Positions 1 to 5,911 of a stretch of 8,526 bases of DNA are shown piece after piece. This DNA is from Desulfurococcales archaeon (GTDB lineage: Archaea; Thermoproteota; Thermoprotei_A; Sulfolobales; WAQK01). Where the stretch lies: the NCBI GenBank assembly GCA_027016915.1, contig JALURJ010000287.1:1-8526 (forward strand). The letters are read 5' to 3'. Each line of letters starts with the position of its first letter. The first letter of the stretch is position 1. The notes below the pieces were generated by a model that was given only the letters and a program-made list of their open reading frames with translations, searched no databases and had not been told where the DNA came from. The position numbers were made by a program, and so were the translations under genes.

Positions 1-1
1 G

Positions 2-1120
2 GAGAACGTCAAGGACCTTCTCACACCTGAAGACATTGACAGAGTGGTCGAACTCGTCGCCGAAGAGTATTTCAACAACTTGGTGGAGCCAGCAGAACCC
101 GTTGGAACCGTGGCTGCACAGTCCATAGGCGAGCCCAGCACCCAGATGACCCTCAGAACCTTCCACTTCGCAGGAGTCAGAGAGCTCAACGTGACCCTAG
201 GCCTGCCCAGGCTCATAGAGATCGTTGACGCTAGGAAGACGCCCTCGACACCCATCATGACGATATACCTGGACGACGAGTACAAGTATGATAAGGATAA
301 GGCAAGAGAGATTGCCAGGAAAATAGAGTACACCAAAGTGGAAAACGTAACCAAACGCTACGAGATCTACCCTTACCAGGACTACGAGACAGGCCTCTAC
401 AACGCATCACTTATCCTCGACCTGGACCCCGCCATGCTGGAGGATAAGGGGGTAACCAGGGATCAGGTGGCTAAGGCCATAGGTAAGCTTAAGAACGTGG
501 AGGTTGAAGTCGACGAGTCGGACCCCTACAAAATAAACATAACTATTCAGGGGAGGGACTTAGCCCACATTCAGAGGATCAAGGACAGGATCCTGAACAC
601 GAGGCTTAAGGGCGTCAAAGGCATAAAGAGAGTCATCATCCAGAAGAGAGGAGACGAGTTTGTGCTGATGACGGATGGCACGAACCTGGAGCAGGTACTC
701 AAGATAAAGGGTGTCGATCCCACCAGGACGATCTCCAACGACATCTACGAAGTGGAAAGGGTGCTGGGCATAGAGGCTGCCAGGGCCCTCATTATACGCG
801 AAATTATAGATGTGCTCGAAGAGCAGGGTCTGGACGTCGACGTTAGGCACGTTATGCTTGTGGCCGACATAATGACCAGGACAGGCGAGGTTAAGCAGAT
901 AGGCAGACACGGGGTTTCCGGCGAGAAGGAGAGCATCCTTGCAAGAGCTGCGTTCGAAATGACTGTCAGGCACCTCTTCGATGCCGCTGCTAGGGGGGAG
1001 GTAGACGAGCTCCGCGGCGTTACTGAGAACGTAATTGTCGGCCAGCTCATCCCTGTAGGTACAGGAATAGTAGAATTATATATGGCTCCATCATCTCTAG
1101 TGCGTCGGGGTGAGAAGTAG
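2..1120 (+). CDS. rpoA2: DNA-directed RNA polymerase subunit A'' (5' truncated by window edge)
   Basis: This is the C-terminal part of the largest RNA polymerase subunit, which archaea encode as a separate protein (A''). With A' it builds the active centre and the jaw/clamp base. The frame is open from base 2 (ENVKDLLTPEDID...) with no convincing start in the window, so the gene begins upstream; 372 residues are present and the family usually has about 390. The GTG at 44 is internal. The bridge-helix/trigger-loop region is plain at about 95-200: EPVGTVAAQSIGEPSTQ followed by MTLRTFHFAGV, which includes the trigger-loop His that contacts the incoming NTP. Further on are the conserved GVSGEKESILARAAFE and the C-terminal PVGTG. 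The stop codon overlaps the GTG start of rpl30e by 1 nt, so the two are co-transcribed. rpoB and rpoA1 are expected upstream, which is inference from the usual archaeal gene order. Confidence 0.97.
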   Translation, partial: ENVKDLLTPEDIDRVVELVAEEYFNNLVEPAEPVGTVAAQSIGEPSTQMTLRTFHFAGVRELNVTLGLPRLIEIVDARKTPSTPIMTIYLDDEYKYDKDKAREIARKIEYTKVENVTKRYEIYPYQDYETGLYNASLILDLDPAMLEDKGVTRDQVAKAIGKLKNVEVEVDESDPYKINITIQGRDLAHIQRIKDRILNTRLKGVKGIKRVIIQKRGDEFVLMTDGTNLEQVLKIKGVDPTRTISNDIYEVERVLGIEAARALIIREIIDVLEEQGLDVDVRHVMLVADIMTRTGEVKQIGRHGVSGEKESILARAAFEMTVRHLFDAAARGEVDELRGVTENVIVGQLIPVGTGIVELYMAPSSLVRRGEK

Positions 1121-1434
1121 TGTCCTTCGAGTCGGCGTTAAGAATGGTGCTGAGAACAGGCAAGATAGTCCTGGGGTCGAAGCAGACCCTGAAACTTGTT
1201 AGGCACGGCAAGACGAAGATGGTTGTAGTGGCAGCTAACGCGCCGCCCGAAACCAAGAAGGAGTTAAAATATTATGCCTCCCTCTCAAATGTACCTGTAT
1301 ATGAGTACCCAGGGACCAGCGTGGAGCTGGGGGCTCTCTGTGGGAAACCCTTCCCCGTCTCCATGCTAGCTGTGATCGACCCTGGCGATTCCAACATACT
1401 GGAACTTGTTGGAGGTGAGGAGGAGGGTGCCTGA
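1120..1434 (+). CDS. rpl30e: Large-subunit ribosomal protein L30e
   Basis: This is a small RNA-binding protein of the L7Ae/L30e fold and a component of the archaeal 50S subunit, 104 aa, the usual length. The recognisable core runs from FESALRMVLRTGKIVLGSKQT through the segment VVVAANAPPETKKEL to the YPGTSVELGALCGKPFPVS region, which matches the family's RNA-binding loop and conserved (T/S)xELG(x)xxGK(P) motif. The GTG start at 1120 overlaps the rpoA2 stop (TAGTG) and has a GGGGTGA ribosome binding site at 1107-1113, 6 nt upstream. The 3' end overlaps nusA by 8 nt. In many archaea L30e sits exactly between rpoA2 and nusA, so context and sequence agree. There is no independent promoter; expression depends on the RNA polymerase operon. 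Confidence 0.95.
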   Translation: MSFESALRMVLRTGKIVLGSKQTLKLVRHGKTKMVVVAANAPPETKKELKYYASLSNVPVYEYPGTSVELGALCGKPFPVSMLAVIDPGDSNILELVGGEEEGA

Positions 1435-1861
1435 AATACGGTTGACGGCTGAGGAGATGCGGTACATAGCCCTTTTTCAAGACATAACCATGGCCACAGC
1501 CAAGGACTGTATTATAGATAACAATAATAACAGGATAATTTTCCTCGTCAAAGAGGGCCAGGCAGGCCTAGCCATAGGCCGCGGCGGCGTAAATGTGAGA
1601 AGGCTAAACAGGCTTCTCGGAAAAGACATAGAGGTCGTAGAGTACTCCGACGACTTTGAAACCCTGGTCAAGAACATCTTCGCTCCAGCCAGGGTCAGAA
1701 ACATAAAGGTGATAAAAACCAGCGACGGGAAGAAGAGGCTCCGAGTAACTGTGGAGCCCAGGGATAAGGGCCTGGCCATAGGCAGGGGCGGCAGGAACAT
1801 AGCTAAGGCCAGGCTCATCCTGAAGAGATACTACGACGTGGACGAGGTAGTCATAGACTAG
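1427..1861 (+). CDS. nusA: NusA-like transcription factor, two KH domains
   Basis: The archaeal NusA homologue consists only of the two KH RNA-binding domains and lacks the N-terminal RNA polymerase-binding and S1 domains of bacterial NusA. It is thought to act in transcription elongation/termination. With the GTG at 1427 the protein has 144 aa, matching the family. KH1 carries GLAIGRGG with the GRGG loop at residues 51-54, and KH2 carries a second GLAIGRGG with the loop at 119-122. The open frame extends upstream to TTG 1406, but GTG 1427 is preferred. GGAGGTGA at 1411-1418 is a strong ribosome binding site 8 nt upstream, and the resulting MPEIRLTAEEMRY start is typical. The gene overlaps rpl30e by 8 nt and is the last gene of the rpoA2-rpl30e-nusA run; rps12 follows behind its own TATA box. 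Confidence 0.94.
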   Translation: MPEIRLTAEEMRYIALFQDITMATAKDCIIDNNNNRIIFLVKEGQAGLAIGRGGVNVRRLNRLLGKDIEVVEYSDDFETLVKNIFAPARVRNIKVIKTSDGKKRLRVTVEPRDKGLAIGRGGRNIAKARLILKRYYDVDEVVID

Positions 1862-1875
1862 GCGGGAGGTATAAG

Positions 1876-1884
1876 CTTTAATAA
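1876..1884 (+). promoter_or_regulatory. TATA box of rps12
   Basis: The AT-rich element CTTTAATAA lies in the 50-bp gap between nusA and rps12. A start site about 25-27 bp downstream would fall at about 1904-1910, giving a leader of roughly 10-15 nt that still contains the AAGGAGG ribosome binding site. Identified by position and composition only. Confidence 0.5.
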
Positions 1885-1920
1885 CCGCCCATAAACCCGT
1901 CTAGAAGGAGGATGGCAGGA

Positions 1921-2364
1921 ATGGCAGGGAAAAAAGCGCCGAACGGGCTGTATGCCGCCAGGAAGCTGAAGAGCAAGAGACTCAAGTTTAGGTGGAGCCA
2001 GCGTGAGTTTAAGATAAAGATGCTTGGGTTAAAGAAAAAGTACGACCCTCTGGAAGGAGCCCCTATGGCTAGGGGCATAGTTTTGGAGAAGGTGGGTGTC
2101 GAGGCTAGGCAACCCAACTCGGCCGTGAGGAAGTGCGTCAGGGTGCAGCTCATAAAGAATGGCAGGGTCGTTACGGCGTTTGTGCCGGGAGACGGTGGAC
2201 TCAACTTCATAGACGAGCACGACGAGGTGGTCATCGAGGGCATTGGCGGCCCTAGAGGACGCTCTATGGGCGACATACCTGGCGTGAGGTACAAGGTAAT
2301 AATGGTTAATGGTGTCTCGCTGAAGGCGCTTCTGGAGGGTAAGAAGCAGAAACCGCTAAGATGA
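1921..2364 (+). CDS. rps12: Small-subunit ribosomal protein S12
   Basis: S12 lies at the decoding centre of the 30S subunit and takes part in tRNA selection. The archaeal form is recognisable throughout: YAARKLK near residues 11-17, YDPLEGAPMARGIVLEKVGVE, the decoding-loop motif RQPNSAVRKCVRVQL at about 63-77, the PGDGG loop at 89-93, and GIGGPRGRSMGDIPGVR. Starting at ATG 1921 gives 147 aa, the usual crenarchaeal length. A second in-frame ATG at 1912 would add MAG, but the AAGGAGG ribosome binding site (1905-1911) abuts that ATG and lies an acceptable 9 nt from 1921. The 9-base string ATGGCAGGA is repeated directly at the two ATGs, so the upstream copy may be a small duplication. The gene ends 15 nt from the convergent DUF151 gene. 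Confidence 0.96.
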   Translation: MAGKKAPNGLYAARKLKSKRLKFRWSQREFKIKMLGLKKKYDPLEGAPMARGIVLEKVGVEARQPNSAVRKCVRVQLIKNGRVVTAFVPGDGGLNFIDEHDEVVIEGIGGPRGRSMGDIPGVRYKVIMVNGVSLKALLEGKKQKPLR

Positions 2365-2379
2365 AGCGGTACTATGGTT

Positions 2380-2898
2380 TCATAGCTCCTCGCTTTCAGA
2401 GTTCTCCATGACTTGCTGCTCGACCAACGCTTCGTCCACGTAGATCGGCTTGTTGGTGAGTAGGGCTAAATATATGGCGTGACTGGGGATCATTCTCCGC
2501 CTTATTATGACGGAGCCTGCCTTTAGCTCCAGCGTGGCCGTGTACAGGTAGGTCTCACGGTCCAGCTCGTCTATTATGACACGCTCGATGGTGTTGTCGA
2601 GCTCCCTGACTATGTTGTCAAACGTGGGTAGAAGCTCGAAAACGCTTTCCCTATGCATGTCCTCCATATACCCGTACCCGAGAAGCTTGTTTATAGCTAT
2701 GGTTATCTCGAGGGGGACGTAGTAGAGCACGAACTGTCTGCCGTCCTCGAGGTTGCACGATATTACCGGTACGTGGGGTGGCGCCGGAGTTATGAAGGAC
2801 TCCACGTTAACTACCCTTACCAGCCTACCCAAACCTTCTCTCCGGCCCAGTACTTGGAGTCGCCCCTTATAGGTATAGCTCAACCATTCCATCCCCAT
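2380..2898 (-). CDS. Bifunctional nuclease (BFN/DUF151) family protein
   Basis: The protein has 172 aa and no signal peptide or membrane segment. The DUF151 core is visible in order. DGRQFVLYYVPLEITIAINKL (about 52-72) corresponds to the family's 'LPIxIGxxEAxxI' block. A helix at 82-100 corresponds to 'RPLTHDLL', followed by a strand pair (YLYTATLEL, 118-126). The signature segment IPSHAIYLALLTNKPIYVDE at 137-156 corresponds to 'RPSDAIALALRTGAPIYV'. Members are described as dual DNase/RNase proteins or as structural domains of unknown role; the substrate here is unknown. Several usual polar residues (the HD of the Thr-His-Asp block and the Asp of PSDA) are replaced, so catalytic activity is uncertain. 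The start is ATG 2898, with another ATG two codons later at 2892. It is transcribed away from the superoxide reductase gene, which suggests linked control, and it interrupts the ribosomal gene cluster. Confidence 0.8.
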   Translation of the reverse strand: MGMEWLSYTYKGRLQVLGRREGLGRLVRVVNVESFITPAPPHVPVISCNLEDGRQFVLYYVPLEITIAINKLLGYGYMEDMHRESVFELLPTFDNIVRELDNTIERVIIDELDRETYLYTATLELKAGSVIIRRRMIPSHAIYLALLTNKPIYVDEALVEQQVMENSESEEL

Positions 2899-2903
2899 TT
2901 TGT

Positions 2904-2969
2904 AAGAATATTGTGCAGATGGAGGGTGTAGATTAAAAGAGTATGGTTCCTGTACCGAACAATATTCTT
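2904..2969. repeat. Perfect 11-bp inverted repeat in the divergent promoter region (candidate operators)
   Basis: AAGAATATTGT at 2904-2914 has its exact reverse complement ACAATATTCTT at 2959-2969, with centres 55 bp apart. Each copy is itself nearly palindromic around AATATT. A third AATATT sits at 2985-2990 in the superoxide reductase TATA region. The left copy covers the predicted transcription start of the DUF151 gene, and the right copy lies just upstream of the superoxide reductase TATA box. An operator role is inference from this placement. Confidence 0.55.
2931..2939 (-). promoter_or_regulatory. TATA box of the DUF151 gene
   Basis: Read on the minus strand the element is CTTTTAATC, centred about 37 bp upstream of ATG 2898. 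A start site about 27 bp downstream falls near 2908, giving a very short leader, as is common in crenarchaea. Confidence 0.45.
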
Positions 2970-2980
2970 TAGCAACATAA

Positions 2981-2991
2981 ACTTAATATTT
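2981..2991 (+). promoter_or_regulatory. TATA box of the superoxide reductase gene
   Basis: The AT-rich stretch ACTTAATATTT ends 31 bp before ATG 3023. A start site near 3012 would still include the GGTGA ribosome binding site at 3014-3018. The element contains one of three AATATT copies in this intergenic region. Confidence 0.5.
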
Positions 2992-3022
2992 CCCTATTGG
3001 AACAAATAGTAGTGGTGAAAAA

Positions 3023-3397
3023 ATGAAGAGCTTCGGAAGCCTCATATACACGCCTGAAACTGCTTCAGGGGAAGCCATAAGCAAGGTGGAGTCCCATACG
3101 CCGAAGATAGAAGTGCCCTGCACGGTTAAGAGGAACGAGCCGTTTAAGGTTAGGATATCCGTAGGGCCTCACCCCAACAGCGTCGAACACTCGATCAGGA
3201 GGATTGAAGTCTACTTTTACGAGGAGGGCAGGGCCTTTAACCCTGTCATGCTAGCAGCCATAGACCTCACGCCAGTTTATATGGAGCCCGAAATCGAGTT
3301 AACGTTGAAGCTAGGCACTAGCGGGACCCTTTTCGTCATAGAGTACTGCAACCTACACGGGCTCTGGGAAGCCAGGGCGGAAATAAAGGCCGAGTAG
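3023..3397 (+). CDS. sor: Superoxide reductase (neelaredoxin type, single iron centre)
   Basis: The enzyme reduces superoxide to hydrogen peroxide in the cytoplasm at a mononuclear Fe(His)4Cys site, usually using rubredoxin as electron donor. The 124-aa size fits the one-iron class lacking the desulforedoxin domain. Ligands inferred by comparison with the Pyrococcus furiosus enzyme are all present: His25 in ESHTPKIE, His50 and His56 in PHPNSVEHSI, and Cys109 and His112 in the hallmark C-terminal CNLHGLWE. Glu23 matches the Glu that binds the sixth iron position. The usual Lys of the 'EKH' motif is Ser24 here; enzymes without this Lys are known, so activity is still expected. The start is ATG 3023 with GGTGA 4 nt upstream and a TATA box at 2981-2991. 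The next gene follows after 38 nt with no clear promoter, so the two probably form an operon divergent from the DUF151 gene. Confidence 0.9.
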   Translation: MKSFGSLIYTPETASGEAISKVESHTPKIEVPCTVKRNEPFKVRISVGPHPNSVEHSIRRIEVYFYEEGRAFNPVMLAAIDLTPVYMEPEIELTLKLGTSGTLFVIEYCNLHGLWEARAEIKAE

Positions 3398-3422
3398 CCC
3401 CCCACAACTTCCTCTTTCCCCC
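3398..3422 (+). terminator. Pyrimidine-rich tract after the superoxide reductase gene
   Basis: The 25 nt after the stop are almost entirely C and T, including a C6 run, CTTCCTCTTT and a C5 run. Pyrimidine/T-rich tracts can cause pausing or partial termination in crenarchaea, but T runs here are short (three at most). The tract may only be an unstructured spacer before the next ribosome binding site. Confidence 0.2.
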
Positions 3423-3435
3423 AAAGGTGTTAATC

Positions 3436-3729
3436 GTGAAGGTTTCTGAGACGCTGTTGAGGCGGGCAGTAGAGCTATATAATAAGTACAGGGCGCCGGA
3501 GGCTATAGCGAGGGTGCTAGAGGTAAGGAACGAAAGGATCTTAGTAGTGTTTGAGGGCACCTTCTGCAGCACATGCGGTGTGAACCACTGGGTCGAGGAC
3601 CTAAAGTACGTCTTGGAGGACCTCGGCGTTGAGGCCGAGCTTTTAGAGGTGCAGGACCCGGAGCTTCGAGGCGACAGCAGGATAGGCGTTTTCAGGATTC
3701 TGGGACTTCTAAGGGGTGAGAACAGCTGA
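3436..3729 (+). CDS. Small CxxC-containing protein of unknown function
   Basis: I do not recognise a characterised family. The protein has 97 aa, is soluble and looks mixed alpha/beta: an N-terminal helix (about 3-27), a strand ERILVVFEG (33-41), a CSTC pair at 44-47 directly after it, a helix WVEDLKYVLEDL (52-63) and a strand VEAELLEVQD (65-74). A strand followed by CxxC and a helix resembles a thioredoxin-like or metal-binding layout, but a full thioredoxin fold is not evident. GTG 3436 is preferred because AAAGGTG (3423-3429) lies 6 nt upstream; the in-frame GTG at 3427 would start inside that site. It lies 38 nt downstream of the superoxide reductase gene without its own clear promoter, which hints at a redox-related or Fe-S role (inference). 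Confidence 0.75.
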   Translation: MKVSETLLRRAVELYNKYRAPEAIARVLEVRNERILVVFEGTFCSTCGVNHWVEDLKYVLEDLGVEAELLEVQDPELRGDSRIGVFRILGLLRGENS

Positions 3730-3801
3730 CCTCTCCATAGGACATGGCCCTTCTTTGCATTCCCGGTGTAGGTGCCTGTACATATTATATGGGCTGACTA
3801 A

Positions 3802-3812
3802 GACTTATTAAC
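3802..3812 (+). promoter_or_regulatory. TATA box of rps7
   Basis: GACTTATTAAC ends 36 bp before ATG 3848, so transcription would start near 3834. A second AT-rich element, ACATATTATAT at 3780-3790, is an alternative. The ribosome binding site is weak (GGAAGGG at 3832-3838). Position-based call. Confidence 0.4.
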
Positions 3813-3847
3813 TGCTTCCAAACAACCACCCGGAAGGGTTCAGCAGT

Positions 3848-4441
3848 ATGGGCGAGAGCCAGCTCACGATACGGACCGAGGAGATAAAGCTGTTCGGGAA
3901 GTGGGGCTATGAGGGAATAGAGATACGCGACCCCAGTTTGAAGAGATATATATCTCTGAAGCCCGTTTGGCTCCCCCACACGGGCGGCAGGCACGAGCAT
4001 AGAAGGTTCGGGAAGGCCGAGGTACCTATCGTTGAGAGGCTCATAAACAAGCTTATGCGCCCAGGCAGAAATGCTGGTAAGAAGCACCTGGCCTACAATA
4101 TTGTAAAGCAGGCTTTCGAGCTGATCTACCTGAAGACCGGTGAAAACCCGCTCCAGGTGCTTGTGAGAGCTATAGAGAACGCAGCCCCCAGGGAAGAGAC
4201 GACGAGGATAATGTATGGCGGCATAGCTTACCACGTCGCCGTAGACGTTTCGCCCCAGAGACGCGTAGACCTCGCCCTCCGCTTCATAACGGACGGCGCC
4301 AGGAACGCGGCGTTCAACAACCCCAAACCGATTGAGGAGTGCCTCGCCGACGAGATCATAGCTGCAGCCAACTACGATCCCAAGAGCTATGCTATTCAGA
4401 GGAAGGAGGAAATAGAGAGGATAGCGCTGAGCTCCAGGTAG
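3848..4441 (+). CDS. rps7: Small-subunit ribosomal protein S7
   Basis: S7 nucleates assembly of the 30S head by binding the 3' major domain of 16S rRNA and contacts E-site tRNA. The archaeal form of about 195-215 aa is recognised by KLFGKWGYEGIEIRDPSLKRYI near the N-terminus, then AEVPIVERLINKLMRPGRNAG, KKHLAYNIVKQAFELI, the NPLQVLVRAIENAAPREETT block and SPQRRVDLALRFI, with the conserved C-terminal KRKEEIERIA-like end (QRKEEIERIALSSR). The length here is 197 aa. The start is ATG 3848; upstream there is a TATA box but only a weak Shine-Dalgarno, so initiation may depend on a short leader. In most archaea S7 directly follows S12; here about 1.5 kb carrying three unrelated genes separates them. 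Confidence 0.96.
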   Translation: MGESQLTIRTEEIKLFGKWGYEGIEIRDPSLKRYISLKPVWLPHTGGRHEHRRFGKAEVPIVERLINKLMRPGRNAGKKHLAYNIVKQAFELIYLKTGENPLQVLVRAIENAAPREETTRIMYGGIAYHVAVDVSPQRRVDLALRFITDGARNAAFNNPKPIEECLADEIIAAANYDPKSYAIQRKEEIERIALSSR

Positions 4442-4455
4442 CGCCCTTCTGGCCA

Positions 4456-4463
4456 GTTTTTCT
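4456..4463 (+). terminator. T-rich tract downstream of rps7
   Basis: A GTTTTTCT tract lies 15 nt after the rps7 stop and about 10 bp before the TATA box of the EF-1alpha gene. Short U-rich tracts without a hairpin are the usual archaeal terminator signal. The same CCAGTTTT context recurs just after rps10 (6221-6228). Confidence 0.35.
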
Positions 4464-4472
4464 CAAGGAAAC

Positions 4473-4481
4473 CCTTATATC
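4473..4481 (+). promoter_or_regulatory. TATA box of the EF-1alpha gene
   Basis: CCTTATATC, preceded by the purine-rich AAGGAAAC as a possible BRE, suggests a start site near 4504 and a 5' leader of about 40 nt before ATG 4544. That is longer than the leaders inferred for the other genes here. The leader holds a small open frame described separately. Confidence 0.5.
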
Positions 4482-4514
4482 CGGGGCTTTACTGGTAGGG
4501 ATACGGCAACAGTA

Positions 4515-4544
4515 GGAGTATAGATGAGTAGGGGTGATACGTGA
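4515..4544 (+). promoter_or_regulatory. Possible leader mini-ORF upstream of EF-1alpha
   Basis: GGAG (4515-4518) lies 5 nt upstream of ATG 4524, which opens the frame M-S-R-G-D-T ending at TGA 4542-4544. The final A of that stop is the A of the EF-1alpha ATG (TGATG). The EF-1alpha ribosome binding site GGGGTGA (4531-4537) lies inside the mini-ORF. The arrangement would allow translational coupling, but such a short frame may be chance. Confidence 0.25.
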
Positions 4545-5857
4545 TGAGCAGCAAGCCTCACCTAAACCTCGTGATCATAGGCCACGTCGACCACGGCAAG
4601 AGTACGATGGCAGGCCACCTGCTCTACAGGCTGGGCTTCATCGACGAGAAGAAGCTGAAGGAGCTGGAGGAAGAGGCTAAGAAGCGGGGCAAGGAGTCGT
4701 TCAAGTATGCTTGGGTGCTCGACAAGCTCAAGGAGGAGAGGGAGAGAGGCCTCACCATCGACCTGGCCTTCATGAAGTTCGAGACCAAGAAATACATGTT
4801 CACCATCATCGACGCACCCGGACATAGGGACTTCGTCAAGAACATGATCACCGGCGCCAGCCAGGCCGACGCAGCCATAGTTGTCGTCTCGGCCAGGCCC
4901 GGCGAGTTCGAGGCCGGTATGAGCGCTGAGGGCCAGACAAGGGAGCACCTGCTGCTGGCTAAGACCATGGGAATAAACCAGTTCATCATAGCCGTCAACA
5001 AGATGGACGCTACGCAGCCTCCGTGGAGCAAGGAGAGGTTCGACCAGATAAAGGAGGTCCTCAGCAAGTTCATTAAGACCTGGCTCCAGATGGACCCCTC
5101 CAAGATACCCTTCATACCAGTATCGGCGTGGACCGGCGACAACTTGATTGAGCGCAGCATCAACATGCCCTGGTACGACGGCCCCACACTGGTTGAGGCC
5201 CTCGACAGTCTCGAGCCGCCTAAGAAGCCTGTCGACAAGCCTCTCAGGATACCTGTCCAGAACGTCTACGCCATATCCGGCGTAGGCACAGTGCCTGTCG
5301 GCAGGGTTGAGACAGGAGTTCTGAAAGTCGGCGACAAGATAGTGTTCATGCCCCCCGCCAAGGTCGGAGAGGTCAGAACCATAGAGATGCACCACCAGAG
5401 GATGGAGAAGGCCGAGCCCGGCGACAACATAGGCTTCAACGTGAGAGGAATATCGAAGACCGATATAGCCAGGGGAGACGTTGCCGGTCACCTGGACTCT
5501 CCGCCCACAGTCGCGGACGAGTTCACAGCGAGGATCATCGTGATCTGGCACCCCACAGCCATAACGCCCGGATACACGCCGGTGCTCCACGCCCACACCG
5601 CCAGCATCGCCTGCAGGATCACCGAGATAGTCGCTAAGCTCGACCCCAGAACCGGCAAGGTGCTAGAGAAGAACCCGCCCTTCATCAAGCAGGGCGAAGT
5701 GGCAGTGGTGAAGTTCAAGCCGATAAAGCCGATGGTCATTGAGAAGTTCCAGGACTTCCCCCAGCTTGGTAGGTTCGCTATGAGGGATATGGGTAAGACC
5801 ATAGGCATCGGTGTGGTTGTGGACATAAAGCCTATGGAGATAAAGATCGGTAAGTAA
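4544..5857 (+). CDS. tuf: Translation elongation factor 1-alpha (EF-1A/EF-Tu)
   Basis: This GTPase delivers aminoacyl-tRNA to the ribosomal A site; the archaeal protein also serves as a carrier in Pelota/ABCE1-type ribosome rescue and termination. All G motifs are present: G1 GHVDHGKST (13-21), G2 region ERERGLTID with Thr71, G3 DAPGH (90-94), G4 NKMD (152-155) and G5 SAW (194-196). Beta-barrel domains 2 and 3 follow from about residue 225, ending in LGRFAMRDMGKTIGIG. ATG 4544 gives 437 aa and lies 6 nt from GGTGA; the in-frame GTG at 4541 is too close to that site. Codons end in G or C far more than in neighbouring genes, fitting very high expression, and this also creates long antisense open frames that are not genes. 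It lies between rps7 and rps10, as usual in archaea. Confidence 0.98.
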   Translation: MSSKPHLNLVIIGHVDHGKSTMAGHLLYRLGFIDEKKLKELEEEAKKRGKESFKYAWVLDKLKEERERGLTIDLAFMKFETKKYMFTIIDAPGHRDFVKNMITGASQADAAIVVVSARPGEFEAGMSAEGQTREHLLLAKTMGINQFIIAVNKMDATQPPWSKERFDQIKEVLSKFIKTWLQMDPSKIPFIPVSAWTGDNLIERSINMPWYDGPTLVEALDSLEPPKKPVDKPLRIPVQNVYAISGVGTVPVGRVETGVLKVGDKIVFMPPAKVGEVRTIEMHHQRMEKAEPGDNIGFNVRGISKTDIARGDVAGHLDSPPTVADEFTARIIVIWHPTAITPGYTPVLHAHTASIACRITEIVAKLDPRTGKVLEKNPPFIKQGEVAVVKFKPIKPMVIEKFQDFPQLGRFAMRDMGKTIGIGVVVDIKPMEIKIGK

Positions 5858-5865
5858 AACAATAC

Positions 5866-5875
5866 ATTTTTAAAC
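5866..5875 (+). promoter_or_regulatory. TATA box of rps10, overlapping a T5 tract after EF-1alpha
   Basis: ATTTTTAAAC lies 36 bp before ATG 5912. A start site at about 5898-5900 would leave only the GGGGTG ribosome binding site as leader. The TTTTT run at 5867-5871 could also stop transcripts from the EF-1alpha gene, so one element may serve both purposes. Confidence 0.55.
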
Positions 5876-5911
5876 TACACATAAACCCTCCATCCTTCCG
5901 GGGTGCCACTG

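Noticed and set aside
560..1050. Two antisense open frames inside rpoA2
   Set aside because: Shadows of a well-conserved gene; composition follows the sense codons.
1477..2294. Antisense frames in nusA and rps12, with apparent hydrophobic stretches
   Set aside because: Leu/Phe/Ser-rich antisense translations are the usual reverse reading of Lys/Arg/Glu-rich ribosomal genes, not membrane proteins.
2653..2931. Plus-strand 92-codon frame opposite the DUF151 gene
   Set aside because: The minus-strand frame has the DUF151 signature across the same bases; the plus frame runs into the divergent promoter region and has no similarity.
2946..3003. GTTCC/GGAAC inverted pair in the divergent intergenic region
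   Set aside because: Only 5 bp and widely spaced; expected by chance next to the much stronger 11-bp repeat.
3785..4234. Antisense open frame over the rps7 5' half
   Set aside because: It covers the rps7 promoter and conserved S7 codons, and its translation resembles no family.
4562..5596. Long antisense open frame (344 codons) inside the EF-1alpha gene, and a second of 204 codons
   Set aside because: They mirror the strongly G/C-ending codon use of EF-1alpha; the translations have no recognisable domain and no promoter or ribosome binding site.
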